Part shown: positions 6,929 through 15,376 of the stretch, piece by piece | Numbering within the stretch: the first letter of the stretch is position 1 | How the letters are laid out: each line of letters opens with the position of its first letter | From: CAVRJC01 sp964505725 | GTDB taxonomy: Bacteria; Actinomycetota; Acidimicrobiia; IMCC26256; DASPTH01 | DNA length: 15,604 nucleotides | Assembly (NCBI GenBank): GCA_964505725.1 | Contig: CAZDJK010000033.1 | Location: forward strand, 1-15,604 | Direction: 5' to 3' | Translations under genes and position numbers: made by a program | The notes under the pieces: generated by a model | Databases searched by the model: none | Seen by the model: the letters and a program-made list of their open reading frames with translations, nothing else | Told to the model about the DNA's origin: nothing

Positions 6929-7056
6929 GTCCCCCACCTTCCGGCTATCGACGAGTCCGGGGAGAGTCTGCCTCAAATCTCGCGTCGGCGCGCCCTCATC
7001 GACACCCCGGGGAGACCTTCGCGCCGCTTCGGCGCTCGCCCTGCCAATCTGGCGGC
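6929..7056. promoter_or_regulatory. Divergent intergenic region with direct repeat and short hairpin
   Basis: This 128-bp region must hold promoters for the cyclic-nucleotide-binding gene (left) and the lytic transglycosylase (right). It contains an imperfect direct repeat: ATCGAC, 3-4 variable bases, then CCGGGGAGA, at 6947-6966 and 6998-7016, with starts 51 bp apart. A tight hairpin GCGCCG-CTT-CGGCGC lies at 7021-7035. A CAATCT hexamer 6 nt before the GTG at 7057 resembles a leaderless -10 with one mismatch. Regulatory meaning is inference. Confidence 0.4.
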
Positions 7057-7944
7057 GTGACACGTGCCGCGTGCGCCGTGGTCGCGGTGGGAGTGCTCCT
7101 CGCCGGTTGCTCTGGCGACGTCGCCGCGACTCGGCACACCCCGACGCCCGCGGTCACGCCGAGGCGGGAAGCCGCGCCGCGGGTGGCCGCGCCGTCCGTC
7201 ACGAGCCCCAGCCAGCTCTCGGCGCCGTCGACGGCCGCCGAGACCGCCGCCGAGCTGACGGAGGTCGAGCGTGGGTTGCGCACCCACGGCACGGCGCCGG
7301 CGCGCCTTCAGGTGCTCGGGTGGGAGCAGCAGCTCGCGTACGGCGCGCTCTCGCAGCACCCCGAGTGGGTGGACACCGTCGTGGCCGCCGTGCCCGACGA
7401 CGTGCGGGGCGCGGTGGTCGCCAACCACGACGCGTCGGTGGAGCTGGCCGCCCCCGACCTCGGCGCGCCGCCTGCGCAGCTCCCCGACTGGACGATCCGC
7501 ACCCCGCTGCCCGCGAACGTGCTGCTCGGCTACTACCGGGAGGCGTCGGCCGCGTCGGGCATCCCCTGGCAGTTCCTCGCCGCCATCCACTTCGTCGAGT
7601 CGCGCGTCGGGCGGATCCACGGCAACAGCACCGCCGGCGCGCAGGGACCGATGCAATTCCTCCCGAGCACCTGGGCCGAGTACGGCGCGGGCGGCAACAT
7701 CGACGGCGACCACGACGCGATCCTGGCCGCCGCCAGGTTCCTCGCCGCCCACGGCGGCGCGTCGGACATCGACCGCGCGCTCTACGCGTACAACCCGAGC
7801 GACAACTACGTGGCCGCCATCGACGACTACGCAGGTGTGATGGCGGCGGATCCGCGCGCCTACGAGGGCTACTACGAGTGGCAGGTCTACGTCACGACCG
7901 CGAGTGGCACCATGCTGCTCCCGGAGGGTTGGCACAAGACCTGA
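7057..7944 (+). CDS. Secreted lipoprotein lytic murein transglycosylase (SLT/MltB-like fold)
   Basis: Predicted peptidoglycan-cleaving enzyme that breaks the MurNAc-GlcNAc bond with formation of a 1,6-anhydro end, acting outside the membrane. The 295-residue protein starts with a lipoprotein signal peptide: basic start, hydrophobic stretch, and lipobox LLAGC with C18 as the lipidated residue. A Pro/Ala/Thr-rich linker follows (about 25-65). The C-terminal half carries the transglycosylase domain: AAIHFVESRVG with likely catalytic E181, then the substrate-groove motif AGAQGPMQFLPSTW (193-206), and ALYAYNPSDNYV (241-252). The GTG at 7057 is the only start giving the full signal peptide; no Shine-Dalgarno sequence is seen. 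It is convergent with the DUF5666 gene, with 6 bp between stops. Cellular role (wall turnover or assembly) is inferred from the family. Confidence 0.9.
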   Translation: MTRAACAVVAVGVLLAGCSGDVAATRHTPTPAVTPRREAAPRVAAPSVTSPSQLSAPSTAAETAAELTEVERGLRTHGTAPARLQVLGWEQQLAYGALSQHPEWVDTVVAAVPDDVRGAVVANHDASVELAAPDLGAPPAQLPDWTIRTPLPANVLLGYYREASAASGIPWQFLAAIHFVESRVGRIHGNSTAGAQGPMQFLPSTWAEYGAGGNIDGDHDAILAAARFLAAHGGASDIDRALYAYNPSDNYVAAIDDYAGVMAADPRAYEGYYEWQVYVTTASGTMLLPEGWHKT

Positions 7945-7963
7945 CCACCACTAGGTCGTGGTC
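7938..7963. terminator. Overlapping inverted repeats spanning both convergent stop codons
   Basis: GACCAC (7943-7948) pairs with GTGGTC (7958-7963), and alternatively GACCT (7938-7942) pairs with AGGTC (7953-7957). These hairpins lie across the stop codons of the transglycosylase gene and the DUF5666 gene, which face each other. A shared bidirectional terminator is plausible, although no T-run follows on either strand. Confidence 0.35.
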
Positions 7964-8871
7964 CCGCCGCCCTGACCGTTCGTACCGCCGCCGAATCGCC
8001 CGCCGAAGCCGCCGCCGCCGAAGCCGCCGAGTCGGCTGCAGGACCCGTTCTGGGGCTGGGAGAGCATGACGTTGTTGGCGGTCACCGTGCCGACGCTGTC
8101 CACGGTCCCGAGCGCGGTCACGCACGAGCCCACGTTGAGCGCCTCGAACGTCGCGGAGCTCGTCTGCGTGACCGTGGTCGCGTCGGTCAGGGTCACGTCG
8201 ACGTTCTCGGTCTTCGTCTTCGGCTTCTTCCCCGCCTTGGGCGTGCCGGTGACGACTGTCGCCTTGACCACGAGCTGGTCACCGGAGACGCCCTTCACTG
8301 TGCCGAACGCGGTGCCGAAGTTCGCCGGGCGCGTGCCGCCATTGGCGGGGAGCCTCGGGCGGGTGGTGTCGTTGCCGCCAGTGCCCGCGTTGCCGGTCGC
8401 TCCGTTGCCGGTGGCACCGTTGCCACGGAAGTCGGGACGCTGGCCGTTCCCGGACCCGGCCCCACGACCGCCGAACTGGCCGAGCGTGCAGCCCTTGGAC
8501 GACGGCGAGCTGACGGCCACGGTGTTCGCCTGGATGCCGGCGCTGTCGCTCCCCGTGCCGACCACGCGTACGCAGTCGTTCGTGGTGATGGCGGACGACG
8601 TCACCGACTTCGTCTGCGTGTACTTGGTCGACTTGGTGACGACGACGCTGGTCGTCCCGTTGAACCCGTCGACCTGGAGCGTCGACCCGCTGATGCTCTG
8701 GAGCATGCCGCTCGCGAACGGCGGTCGCCCGCCGTTGGCGGTCTGCGCGCCGGCCGGGGCCGCCGTGAACGCGATCACGGCGACCACCGCTGGCACGGCG
8801 CCCGCGAGGGCGCGTCCGGCGGCGCGACGCGTCGACGCACGGTTCGGGTGGTGGGACTTGTCGTGGAACAT
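7951..8871 (-). CDS. Secreted protein with two tandem DUF5666-like domains and Gly-rich segments
   Basis: A 306-residue exported protein of unknown function, last gene of the ABC exporter operon. The N-terminus has several basic residues, a hydrophobic stretch (about 20-37), and a likely signal peptidase site near APAGAQ (38-43). Two similar beta-rich units follow, about 53-135 and 188-285. Both begin with G-x-(L/V) and a SG-x-x-L-x-V pattern and end with a CV-x8/9-AN-V run, as in DUF5666 domains. Each unit holds a Cys pair exactly 28 residues apart (C100/C128 and C250/C278), and the units are offset by 150 residues. A Gly/Asn-rich linker (132-168) includes short NGATG repeats, and the C-terminus is Gly/Phe-rich (281-303). 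The ATG at 8871-8869 has AGAAGG 8 nt upstream and follows the second adaptor gene by 44 bp. Confidence 0.8.
   Translation of the reverse strand: MFHDKSHHPNRASTRRAAGRALAGAVPAVVAVIAFTAAPAGAQTANGGRPPFASGMLQSISGSTLQVDGFNGTTSVVVTKSTKYTQTKSVTSSAITTNDCVRVVGTGSDSAGIQANTVAVSSPSSKGCTLGQFGGRGAGSGNGQRPDFRGNGATGNGATGNAGTGGNDTTRPRLPANGGTRPANFGTAFGTVKGVSGDQLVVKATVVTGTPKAGKKPKTKTENVDVTLTDATTVTQTSSATFEALNVGSCVTALGTVDSVGTVTANNVMLSQPQNGSCSRLGGFGGGGFGGRFGGGTNGQGGGTTT
8388..8428. repeat. Short 15-bp tandem repeat inside the DUF5666-like gene
   Basis: Two full units and one partial unit of a CGTTGCCGGT-type 15-bp repeat encode the NGATG-NGATG stretch in the linker between the two DUF5666-like domains. As the unit is a multiple of three, copy changes would alter linker length without breaking the frame. 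Confidence 0.7.
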
Positions 8872-8915
8872 GACGAATGCCTTCTGCTCTCTGCTCGGGT
8901 GTGGTCGAACTGGTC

Positions 8916-10769
8916 TCATCGCCCTGCGGTGGCGCCGGCGCCCCGGAAGCCCCCGCCTCCGAGTCCGGCGCCTCCGAATCCTCCGAACCCGCCCCCGGCG
9001 CCGAGGCGAGCCAACGGGTTGGTCGTGGCGGAGCCGTTCGACGAGCTCGTCGCCGACCCGGGCAGGGGCTGCGACGCGTCCGCGAGCACGACCTGTTGGC
9101 CCTTGGTGAGACCCGACTTGACCTCGGTCCACTCCGCTCCCATGACACCCACCTGCACCGTGACCTGCCGCGTGGTGTCACCGTCGAGGACCTCGACGGT
9201 GTGGCGTCCGCCGTTGGTGGTGACGGCCGACGTCGGGACCGCGAGCGCGGACTTGGCGCTGTCGGTGACGACTGTCGTGGTCCCGGTCGCGCCGTTGTTG
9301 AGGGCGACGTTCGGATCGGTCAGGCCGATCACGACGAGGTAGCTCGTGGTCGAGACGTTCGCGTCCGGCACCTCGGAGATCGACGCGACCTTGCCGGTGA
9401 GCGACTTGTGGGTGCCGTCGGGGACGACGGTCGCGGTGTCACCGATGTGGACGTGGGGAATCTTGTCGACGCCGACCGTCGTCGAGACCTCGTAGCCGCC
9501 GCTGCCCTGCACGACGATGTCGGCGGTCGACGACGCGCTCGTGACCGACGCGCCCGGGGTCAGGTTCACCGCGACCACGGTGCCGGCGATCGGGCTCGCG
9601 ACCGTCGCCTGCGCGAGGGCCTGCTGCGCGACCGCGACCTGGTCGGTAGCTGCGTCCACCGCCTGCTGGTAGGAGGCGAGGTCGGCCGCCGAGGGCGCCG
9701 ACGACGTCGAGCCCGAACCCCGCGCGCCCGTACCGGCGAAGCCGCTTCCCGACGCGGCGCTGCCCGACGAGCTGCTGCCGCCACCGCCCTGTGCGAAGCT
9801 CCCCGAGCCTCCCGATCCGCCCGTGCTCCCGCTCGGAGCCGTCGGTGCGCTCGGTGTCGACGCCGCCCGCTGCGCGAGCAGGGCGTCGAGCGCGTTCGAC
9901 GCGCCGACGAGCGTGTTCTGCGCCGCCGCGACCGCGTTCTGGGCCGCGAGCACCTGCTGCAGCGCGGTCTGGCAGGCGGTGAGGTCACCCGACGACGGCG
10001 ACGGCGGGGTCGTCGTGGTGGTGGGGTCGGTCGGGCCCGTGGTCGTCGTGGAACCGGCGGGGGTCGACGAGCCGCTCGGGGGCGTGCTCGAGATGGACGC
10101 GCACACGGTCTGCGCCGACGTGAGAGCGGACGATGCCGTGCTGATCGCGGCGTCGACCTTCTGCTGCGCGGCGAGCACCGCCTGCTGGGCCTGCGCGAGC
10201 GCGGGATCGGCGCTCGCGGCGGTCAGCACGTACCTCGGGGACGTCCCGGTGTGGAGCGCCTGCGTCGTGGCGCCGCTCGTGCCCGTCGCCGACGCGTTCG
10301 CGCCCGCGCCGCCGGACGCGCCGCCGGTCACGGCCTGGCCCGAGAGCGCCTTCGACAGGTTGAGCTGAGCCTGCGCGAGCGCGGCCTGCTTCTGGTCCAC
10401 CGTCTGTTGGAGCGACTGCGTGTCGAGCGACGCCAAGGGCTGGCCGGGCGTCACGGTGTCGCCGACCTGCACGCCGACCGACGCGACGGTCCCCGCGACC
10501 GGGAACGCGATCGTCGCCTGCGACACGGGTTCGATCGTCCCGACGCCGGTGAGCAGCGCGTCGACGTTCTCGTCCCCGACCATCGCGGTGCGGTACCCGG
10601 GACCCGAGGAACCGAATGCCTGCGTTGCCATCAGAGCGACCACCAGCACGATGGCCACCAGCGCGACCGCCAACGCGCCGCGTCGGCGCCGCCACCACGG
10701 TGCCTCGGCCTCCGGCCGCTCCCCCGGGAAGAGGGCGGCGAACTGGTCGCTGGCGCGGGTCGGCGTCAT
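8916..10769 (-). CDS. HlyD/MacA-like membrane fusion (adaptor) protein, large form with broken coiled coil
   Basis: Extracytoplasmic adaptor of a MacB-type ABC exporter; second adaptor in this operon. The 617-residue protein has a short cytoplasmic start, one membrane helix (about 30-49), and the first lipoyl half (IAFPVAGTVASVGVQVGDTV, 87-106). Its helical region is split into four Ala/Gln-rich segments (118-144, 186-225, 263-302, 361-390), separated by Gly/Ala-, Thr/Pro- and Gly/Ser-rich linkers. The second lipoyl half is ATVASPIAGTVVAVNLTPG (388-406). A beta-barrel and membrane-proximal domain follow (420-570), then a Gly/Phe-rich tail (588-613). Single cysteines C223 and C266 flank the Thr/Pro linker. 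Adaptors of this class are usually about 350-450 residues. The ATG at 10769-10767 follows the permease stop by 4 bp. Confidence 0.92.
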   Translation of the reverse strand: MTPTRASDQFAALFPGERPEAEAPWWRRRRGALAVALVAIVLVVALMATQAFGSSGPGYRTAMVGDENVDALLTGVGTIEPVSQATIAFPVAGTVASVGVQVGDTVTPGQPLASLDTQSLQQTVDQKQAALAQAQLNLSKALSGQAVTGGASGGAGANASATGTSGATTQALHTGTSPRYVLTAASADPALAQAQQAVLAAQQKVDAAISTASSALTSAQTVCASISSTPPSGSSTPAGSTTTTGPTDPTTTTTPPSPSSGDLTACQTALQQVLAAQNAVAAAQNTLVGASNALDALLAQRAASTPSAPTAPSGSTGGSGGSGSFAQGGGGSSSSGSAASGSGFAGTGARGSGSTSSAPSAADLASYQQAVDAATDQVAVAQQALAQATVASPIAGTVVAVNLTPGASVTSASSTADIVVQGSGGYEVSTTVGVDKIPHVHIGDTATVVPDGTHKSLTGKVASISEVPDANVSTTSYLVVIGLTDPNVALNNGATGTTTVVTDSAKSALAVPTSAVTTNGGRHTVEVLDGDTTRQVTVQVGVMGAEWTEVKSGLTKGQQVVLADASQPLPGSATSSSNGSATTNPLARLGAGGGFGGFGGAGLGGGGFRGAGATAGR

Positions 10770-10773
10770 CGGG

Positions 10774-12002
10774 TCACTCGTTCCTCAGCGCGTCGATCGG
10801 CGCCAGTCGCGCCGCGCGTGTCGCGGGATAGACACCGAATGCGACGCCGATCCCGACCGCGACGACGATCGCGGCAGCCGCCGCGGGGACCGACAGGATC
10901 ACGCGCGAGTCGCTGAACGCCGGGATCAGGACCGCACCGAGGAGCCCCAAGAGCACCCCGAGCACACCGCCGGCGAGGCCGAGGACCGACGCCTCCACGA
11001 GGAACTGGCGACGGATCAGGCCCGGCCGCGCGCCGATCGCCTTCCGGAGGCCGATCTCGCGGACGCGCTCGCTGACCGAGACCAGCATGATGTTCATCAC
11101 GCCGATCCCGCCCACGAGCAATGCGATCACCGCGATGCCCGCGAGCATGTCGGTCAGCGTGTTGTCGACCGACGTCGTCGCGGCGAGCAACGACTGCTGG
11201 GTGGCGATGGAGAAGTCGGCGCTCCCGGCCGTCGTGATGCCGTGTGTGTTGAGCAGGAGCGCGTTCGCCTCCTGGTAAGCGGAGGACAACGAGCCGGCCG
11301 ACGTGGCCTTGACGTAGATCGAGTTGACCGAGTTCCGGTTGGCGCCGCCGACCAGGCGCTGCGCGTAGGTCGTGATCGGCACGACGGCAAGGTCGTTGTT
11401 CGACGTCTGATCGGACGAGCTGACGCTCGTGAGCACGCCGACCACCTGGAGCTGCACGCCGTTGTAGCTGATCGACTGCCCGATCGGGTTCCCCGTGGGG
11501 AACAGCTCGCTCACCGTGTCGGGACCCAGGACGACGACCGATGCCGCGTTCCGCTCGTCGCCAGCGCTGATGAAGCGGCCCACCGAGACGCTGCGGGAGC
11601 GGATCGTGGTCCAGCTCGGCGTGGTGCCCGTGAGCGTCGTCGTCCAGTTCGTGGTCCCGCGCACGAGCTCGGCCGAAGCGGTGGAGACGGGGGCGACCGC
11701 CTGGATGTCGGGCGCGGCGGACTTGGAACCGAGAGCCTTGGCGTCGTCGAGCGTGAGCGTCGACGAGCTCCCGAACCCGCCACGCACGCCGGAGCTGCTC
11801 GTCGTGCTCCCGGGCGAGATCACGAGCACGTTGGTCCCGAGCGCGTTCAGCTGGTCCTGGACGTTGGCCTTGGCGCCCTGTCCGATGCCGACGGTGAGGA
11901 CGACGGCGGTGATCCCGATGAGGATCCCCAGCATGGTGAGCGCTGACCGCAGCCGGTGGGTGCGCACCGCCTCGGTCGCGGTCCGCAGCGTGTCGCGCCA
12001 CG

Positions 12003-12006
<4 letters not shown>
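10774..12006 (-). CDS. MacB-like ABC transporter permease
   Basis: Inner-membrane permease of a type VII (MacB/LolC/FtsX-like) ABC exporter, which works as a mechanotransmitter dimer. The 410-residue protein shows one N-terminal helix (about 21-42), a large periplasmic-type MacB core domain (about 45-280), and three C-terminal helices (about 287-311, 336-362, 373-393). Between helices 2 and 3 is the strongly conserved cytoplasmic segment SVSERVREIGLRKAIGARPG (310-329), which contacts the ATPase. The protein ends with the family's YPATRAARLAPIDALRNE. The extracytoplasmic domain begins with a Ser/Gly stretch (67-83). The GTG at 12006-12004 overlaps the ATPase stop (GTGA), indicating translational coupling, so permease and ATPase certainly form one unit. 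Substrate is not evident. Confidence 0.94.
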
Positions 12007-12739
<733 letters not shown>

Positions 12740-12743
<4 letters not shown>

Positions 12744-14278
12744 CCGCCCGCGCCGCCGGTTGCGGCGCTCCCGCCGCCACCGCCGCCGAAGCCGCCACGG
12801 AAGGTCCCGCCGGTCGACGTCGAGCCGCCGCCGGTGGTCGTGAACTGCGGAACCGTCTCGACGACCGACTCACCTTCCTGCAGCCCGCTCGTGATCTCGA
12901 CGTTGCCGTTCGAAGTCGCGCCGGTCGTGACCTTCACGGTCTTCATCGGCCCCGACAGCGACCCCTTGGTCGCGACGACGACGGTCGACGTGCCGTTGTC
13001 GGTGGTGACCGCGCGTGCCGGCACCTGGAGCACGTTCTGGCGCACGTTGGTGGCGATCGCGCCCGCCACCGTGGCGCCGACGTAGAACTGCGTGCTGTCG
13101 GCGTTGAAGCTGACGGTCACGGGATACGTCGCGACGCCGGAGCTCGCGCTCGCGACCTTGGCCACGCTGGTGACGGTGCCGGTCGCGGTCGCGCCGCCCG
13201 CGGCCGAACCGTTGCCTCGTCCGGCGCCGCCCGCGGCCGCGGTGCCGCTCCCCGATCCGGTCGCGTTCTGGCCCCGCGCGGCCGCGGCGGCGCCGCCACC
13301 GCCGAGCCCGGCCCCACCCCCGAAGAGGGCGCGGAATCCACCGCCCAGGCCGCCGAAGCCGTTGCCGGTGGCGGTGGTGACCGTGAGGGTGACGCTCTGG
13401 CCGTTCGCGACGTTGCTGATGTCATTGCTCGAGACGGGGAGGCTCACGGTGTAGCTGCCCGTGCTCACCACCTGGATCTGCGGTGAGGAGGTGGAGGACG
13501 AGGAGGAAGAAGAAGAACCTCCGCCGCCGAACGAGCTGCCCGAGCCGAGCGACGAGGACGACCGGCCGGAACCGCTCGCGGACCCGGTCGTCGAGGTCCC
13601 GCCGGTGCCGCCGCTCGCGAGCTGCTCGCCGACGGTCACGTTGACCTGGGCCACGGTGCCGTTGAACGTCGCCACGAGTGACGCGCCGGCGAGCGCCTGC
13701 TGCGCGGCGGTGAGCGCGTCGTTGGCCGAAGCGAGGCTCGTCTGGTCGGCGGTGACCTGCGCCGACGAGGCGCCCGACGACTCGTCATCGGAGAGCTTGG
13801 CCTGTGCGCTCGCGACGGTCGACTGCGCGGAGCTCACCGCCGCCTGCAGCTGCGCGGAGTCGATGGTGGCGAGCACCTCGCCCGCCTGCACCGTGTCGCC
13901 GGTCTGGACGTTCACCGCGGTCACGGTGCCGGCCGACGAGAAATCGAGGTTGTCGGTCTGCGCGGCAGCGACGGTGCCGTCGGCGGACACGCTGTCGCTC
14001 ATGTTGCCTCGCGTGACCGTCACGAGCTGCTTGGTGAGGGTGACGCCGACCGTGGGGCTGCTCGAGCTCCCGCTCGAGCGGATGCCGAACCACCACACAC
14101 CCAACGCGACGACCACGACCATCGAGATCCAGACGTAGGGGCGCTTCAGCCGCTGCAGCCAGGGGGCGAGCCGGCTCGGAGGAGCGGCCGCCTCGGGCTC
14201 GGGGTCGTCGGAGTCCTCGTGGGCCTCCGGGGCCTGTTCGCGAGCGAACGGCACCGGCTCGGTGCTCTCGACGCTCAT
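12740..14278 (-). CDS. HlyD/MacA-like membrane fusion (adaptor) protein with Ser/Gly-rich insertions
   Basis: First gene of the exporter operon; extracytoplasmic adaptor for the MacB-like transporter. The 512-residue protein has an acidic cytoplasmic N-terminus (1-45), one membrane helix (about 47-66), and a first lipoyl half (FSSAGTVTAVNVQTGDTV, 113-130). A short helical hairpin follows (141-197) and a second lipoyl half (TFNGTVAQVNVTVGEQL, 204-220). A Ser/Gly-rich stretch (222-266) precedes the beta-barrel (268-302). A second Gly/Ala-rich insertion (305-364) interrupts the barrel before it resumes near ATGTVTSVAKVAS (365-377). The tail (483-512) is Gly-rich with TFRGGFGGG. The ATG at 14278-14276 has GGAAGAG 8-10 nt upstream and gives the sensible N-terminus; a frame extending to 14332 lacks support. 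The hairpin is far shorter than in MacA. Confidence 0.92.
13485..13517. repeat. Purine/pyrimidine triplet tract encoding poly-serine in the first adaptor
   Basis: The plus strand is almost pure purine (GAGGAGG...GAAGAAGAA-type triplets); the minus strand encodes a near-continuous run of serines at about residues 255-265. Three successive TCT codons occur, unusual in a genome that otherwise favours G or C at third positions. This is a likely site of triplet slippage. Confidence 0.6.
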
Positions 14279-14403
14279 GGCTGCTCTTCCACTGTTTCCG
14301 TCCTGGTGAGCGGCCCTCCCACCCCCCGACAACGAAATAGTCGTGATTCGTGGTTGAGAAGCGTCTGTGAATCAGGTCGTGGACAGCCGTAGCCTCCCGG
14401 GTC
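14279..14403. promoter_or_regulatory. Divergent promoter region of the exporter operon and the MaoC-like gene
   Basis: This 125-bp region lies between the divergent starts of the exporter operon (left) and the MaoC-like gene (right), so it must hold both promoters. It has an A/T-richer core around 14332-14362 and a C-run (G-run on the minus strand, 14319-14328) in the operon leader. No confident -35/-10 pair was found for the operon, and no recognisable operator or regulator gene is adjacent. Confidence 0.45.
14390..14395 (+). promoter_or_regulatory. Possible -10 element (TAGCCT) of a leaderless MaoC-like transcript
   Basis: TAGCCT fits TANNNT and ends 8 nt before the ATG at 14404. The ATG has no Shine-Dalgarno sequence upstream. 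Both facts suit a leaderless message. The -35 region is poor, so this is tentative. Confidence 0.3.
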
Positions 14404-15258
14404 ATGACGACACCCACGCTCAAGATCGGCGAGCGGTACGGGCCCTACGAGGGCTGGATCGACCCCGACGGCGCCCTGGCCTACGCCCTCGCCACCAACG
14501 ATCCCAACCCCGTGTACGCGCACGGTGACGCGGTTCCCCCGCTGTACACGGTCTCCGTCGCGTTCCAGGCCTATCTCCACGCGCAGTCCGACTCGGTGCC
14601 ACGCGGCGCGATCGAGGGCGTGACCGGGGGCGTGCACGCCGAGCAGGACGTGTACCTCCACCGCCCCCTCTCGCCCGGGACTGCGCTCACCTGGGAGGTC
14701 GTGCCGAGCTGCGCGCAGCAGACCCCGGCGGGGGTCCTCGTCGCGCAACACATCATCCTGAGCGACAACGACGGCCCGGTCGTCGAGCACTACTGGACGA
14801 CGCTGTACCGGGGCGGGAAGATCCCGGATCCGCTGGGCACTCCGCTCGCCGACCACACGTTCCCCGAGGACGCGCGCGGGCGTCGCGTCGGGACCGAGAC
14901 GTTCGACCTCACGCGGGACCAGTCGTTCCGCTATGCGGGGGCGTCGGGCGACCGCTCACCCATGCACGTCGATGACGAGGTCGCGCGCCGGGTCGGTTTC
15001 CCCTCCAAGTTCCTCCAGGGCATGTGCACGTTCGCGATGTGCAGCGGCGCAGCCGTGAAGCTCGCGTGCGACGGTGACCCGGGCCGGCTGCGCAGGATCG
15101 CCGGACGGTTCTCGGCACCGACGTTTCCCGGACACGCGCTCGATGTCGACGTGTACGACGCGGGCGTCGGTGACGACGGCACGCGGTCCTTCGCGTTCGA
15201 GGCGGTGCAGTCCGGGGTGACAGTCGTGAAGCACGGCCGGGCCGAGGTGAGGCCGTAG
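14404..15258 (+). CDS. MaoC-like double-hotdog acyl dehydratase / enoyl hydratase family protein
   Basis: A 284-residue protein with two hotdog domains. The N-terminal half (about 8-150) is the MaoC_dehydrat_N type; the C-terminal half (about 165-284) carries the hydratase-2 motif. Catalytic residues are visible in YAGASGDRSPMHVDDEVARR (177-196): D183 and H188 match the Asp/His pair that adds or removes water at the C2-C3 bond of acyl thioesters. The next motif reads FLQGMCTF (203-210), where related enzymes usually have LHG; the His-to-Gln change is just past the active-site segment. Likely substrate is an acyl-CoA of unknown type. There is no signal peptide. Start is the ATG at 14404. It is divergent from the exporter operon, and the next gene on its strand is a secreted binding protein. 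Confidence 0.9.
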   Translation: MTTPTLKIGERYGPYEGWIDPDGALAYALATNDPNPVYAHGDAVPPLYTVSVAFQAYLHAQSDSVPRGAIEGVTGGVHAEQDVYLHRPLSPGTALTWEVVPSCAQQTPAGVLVAQHIILSDNDGPVVEHYWTTLYRGGKIPDPLGTPLADHTFPEDARGRRVGTETFDLTRDQSFRYAGASGDRSPMHVDDEVARRVGFPSKFLQGMCTFAMCSGAAVKLACDGDPGRLRRIAGRFSAPTFPGHALDVDVYDAGVGDDGTRSFAFEAVQSGVTVVKHGRAEVRP

Positions 15259-15376
15259 CCGGCGCACGGCCCTGCGGCGACGAGTCGAGGGGTGACGTCC
15301 GTTCGCGCCGTGCCTGGTGTAAGCATACGAACGGCGCAATGCGCGCCAATTCGTTGATGATTTGGGGGTACACACT
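15259..15376 (+). promoter_or_regulatory. Intergenic region upstream of the secreted binding protein gene
   Basis: This 118-bp gap contains a 7-bp inverted repeat, CCGTTCG (15299-15305) and CGAACGG (15328-15334), enclosing an A/T-richer TGTAAGCATA that could belong to a promoter. A GGGGG ribosome binding site at 15364-15368 lies 8 nt before the TTG start. No T-run terminator for the MaoC-like gene was found. All regulatory roles are inferred. Confidence 0.35.

Noticed and set aside
6929..7063. N-terminal extension of the cyclic-nucleotide-binding protein to 7063
   Set aside because: The extra 45 residues are not domain-like, overlap the start of the divergent transglycosylase gene, and a better start with a purine-rich ribosome site is at 6928.
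8388..8428. CRISPR-like repeat array
   Set aside because: The repeat unit is 15 bp, has no spacers, and lies in frame within a coding region as a low-complexity linker.
8877..10916. Very long open frame on the plus strand (679 codons) opposite the second adaptor
   Set aside because: It is Arg/Gly-rich with no domain pattern. The minus-strand frame has a membrane helix, lipoyl halves and operon overlaps. Long antisense frames are expected at this GC content.
10420..11946. Long plus-strand open frame (508 codons) opposite the permease
   Set aside because: Composition is Arg/Asp/His-rich without motifs, and the minus strand encodes an unmistakable MacB-like permease across the region.
13461..14138. 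Plus-strand open frame (225 codons), Glu/Pro- and Ser-rich, opposite the first adaptor
   Set aside because: It is the antisense of the poly-Ser and Gly-rich coding region; no start signal or domain supports it.
14312..14330. Possible G-quadruplex in the exporter operon leader (minus strand)
   Set aside because: Only three separate G-runs are present; a fourth would require splitting the run of six with no loop.
15264..15316. Terminator hairpin after the MaoC-like gene (GCACGGC / GCCGTGC)
   Set aside because: The arms are 7 bp but the loop is about 40 nt and no T-run follows, so it is not a credible intrinsic terminator.
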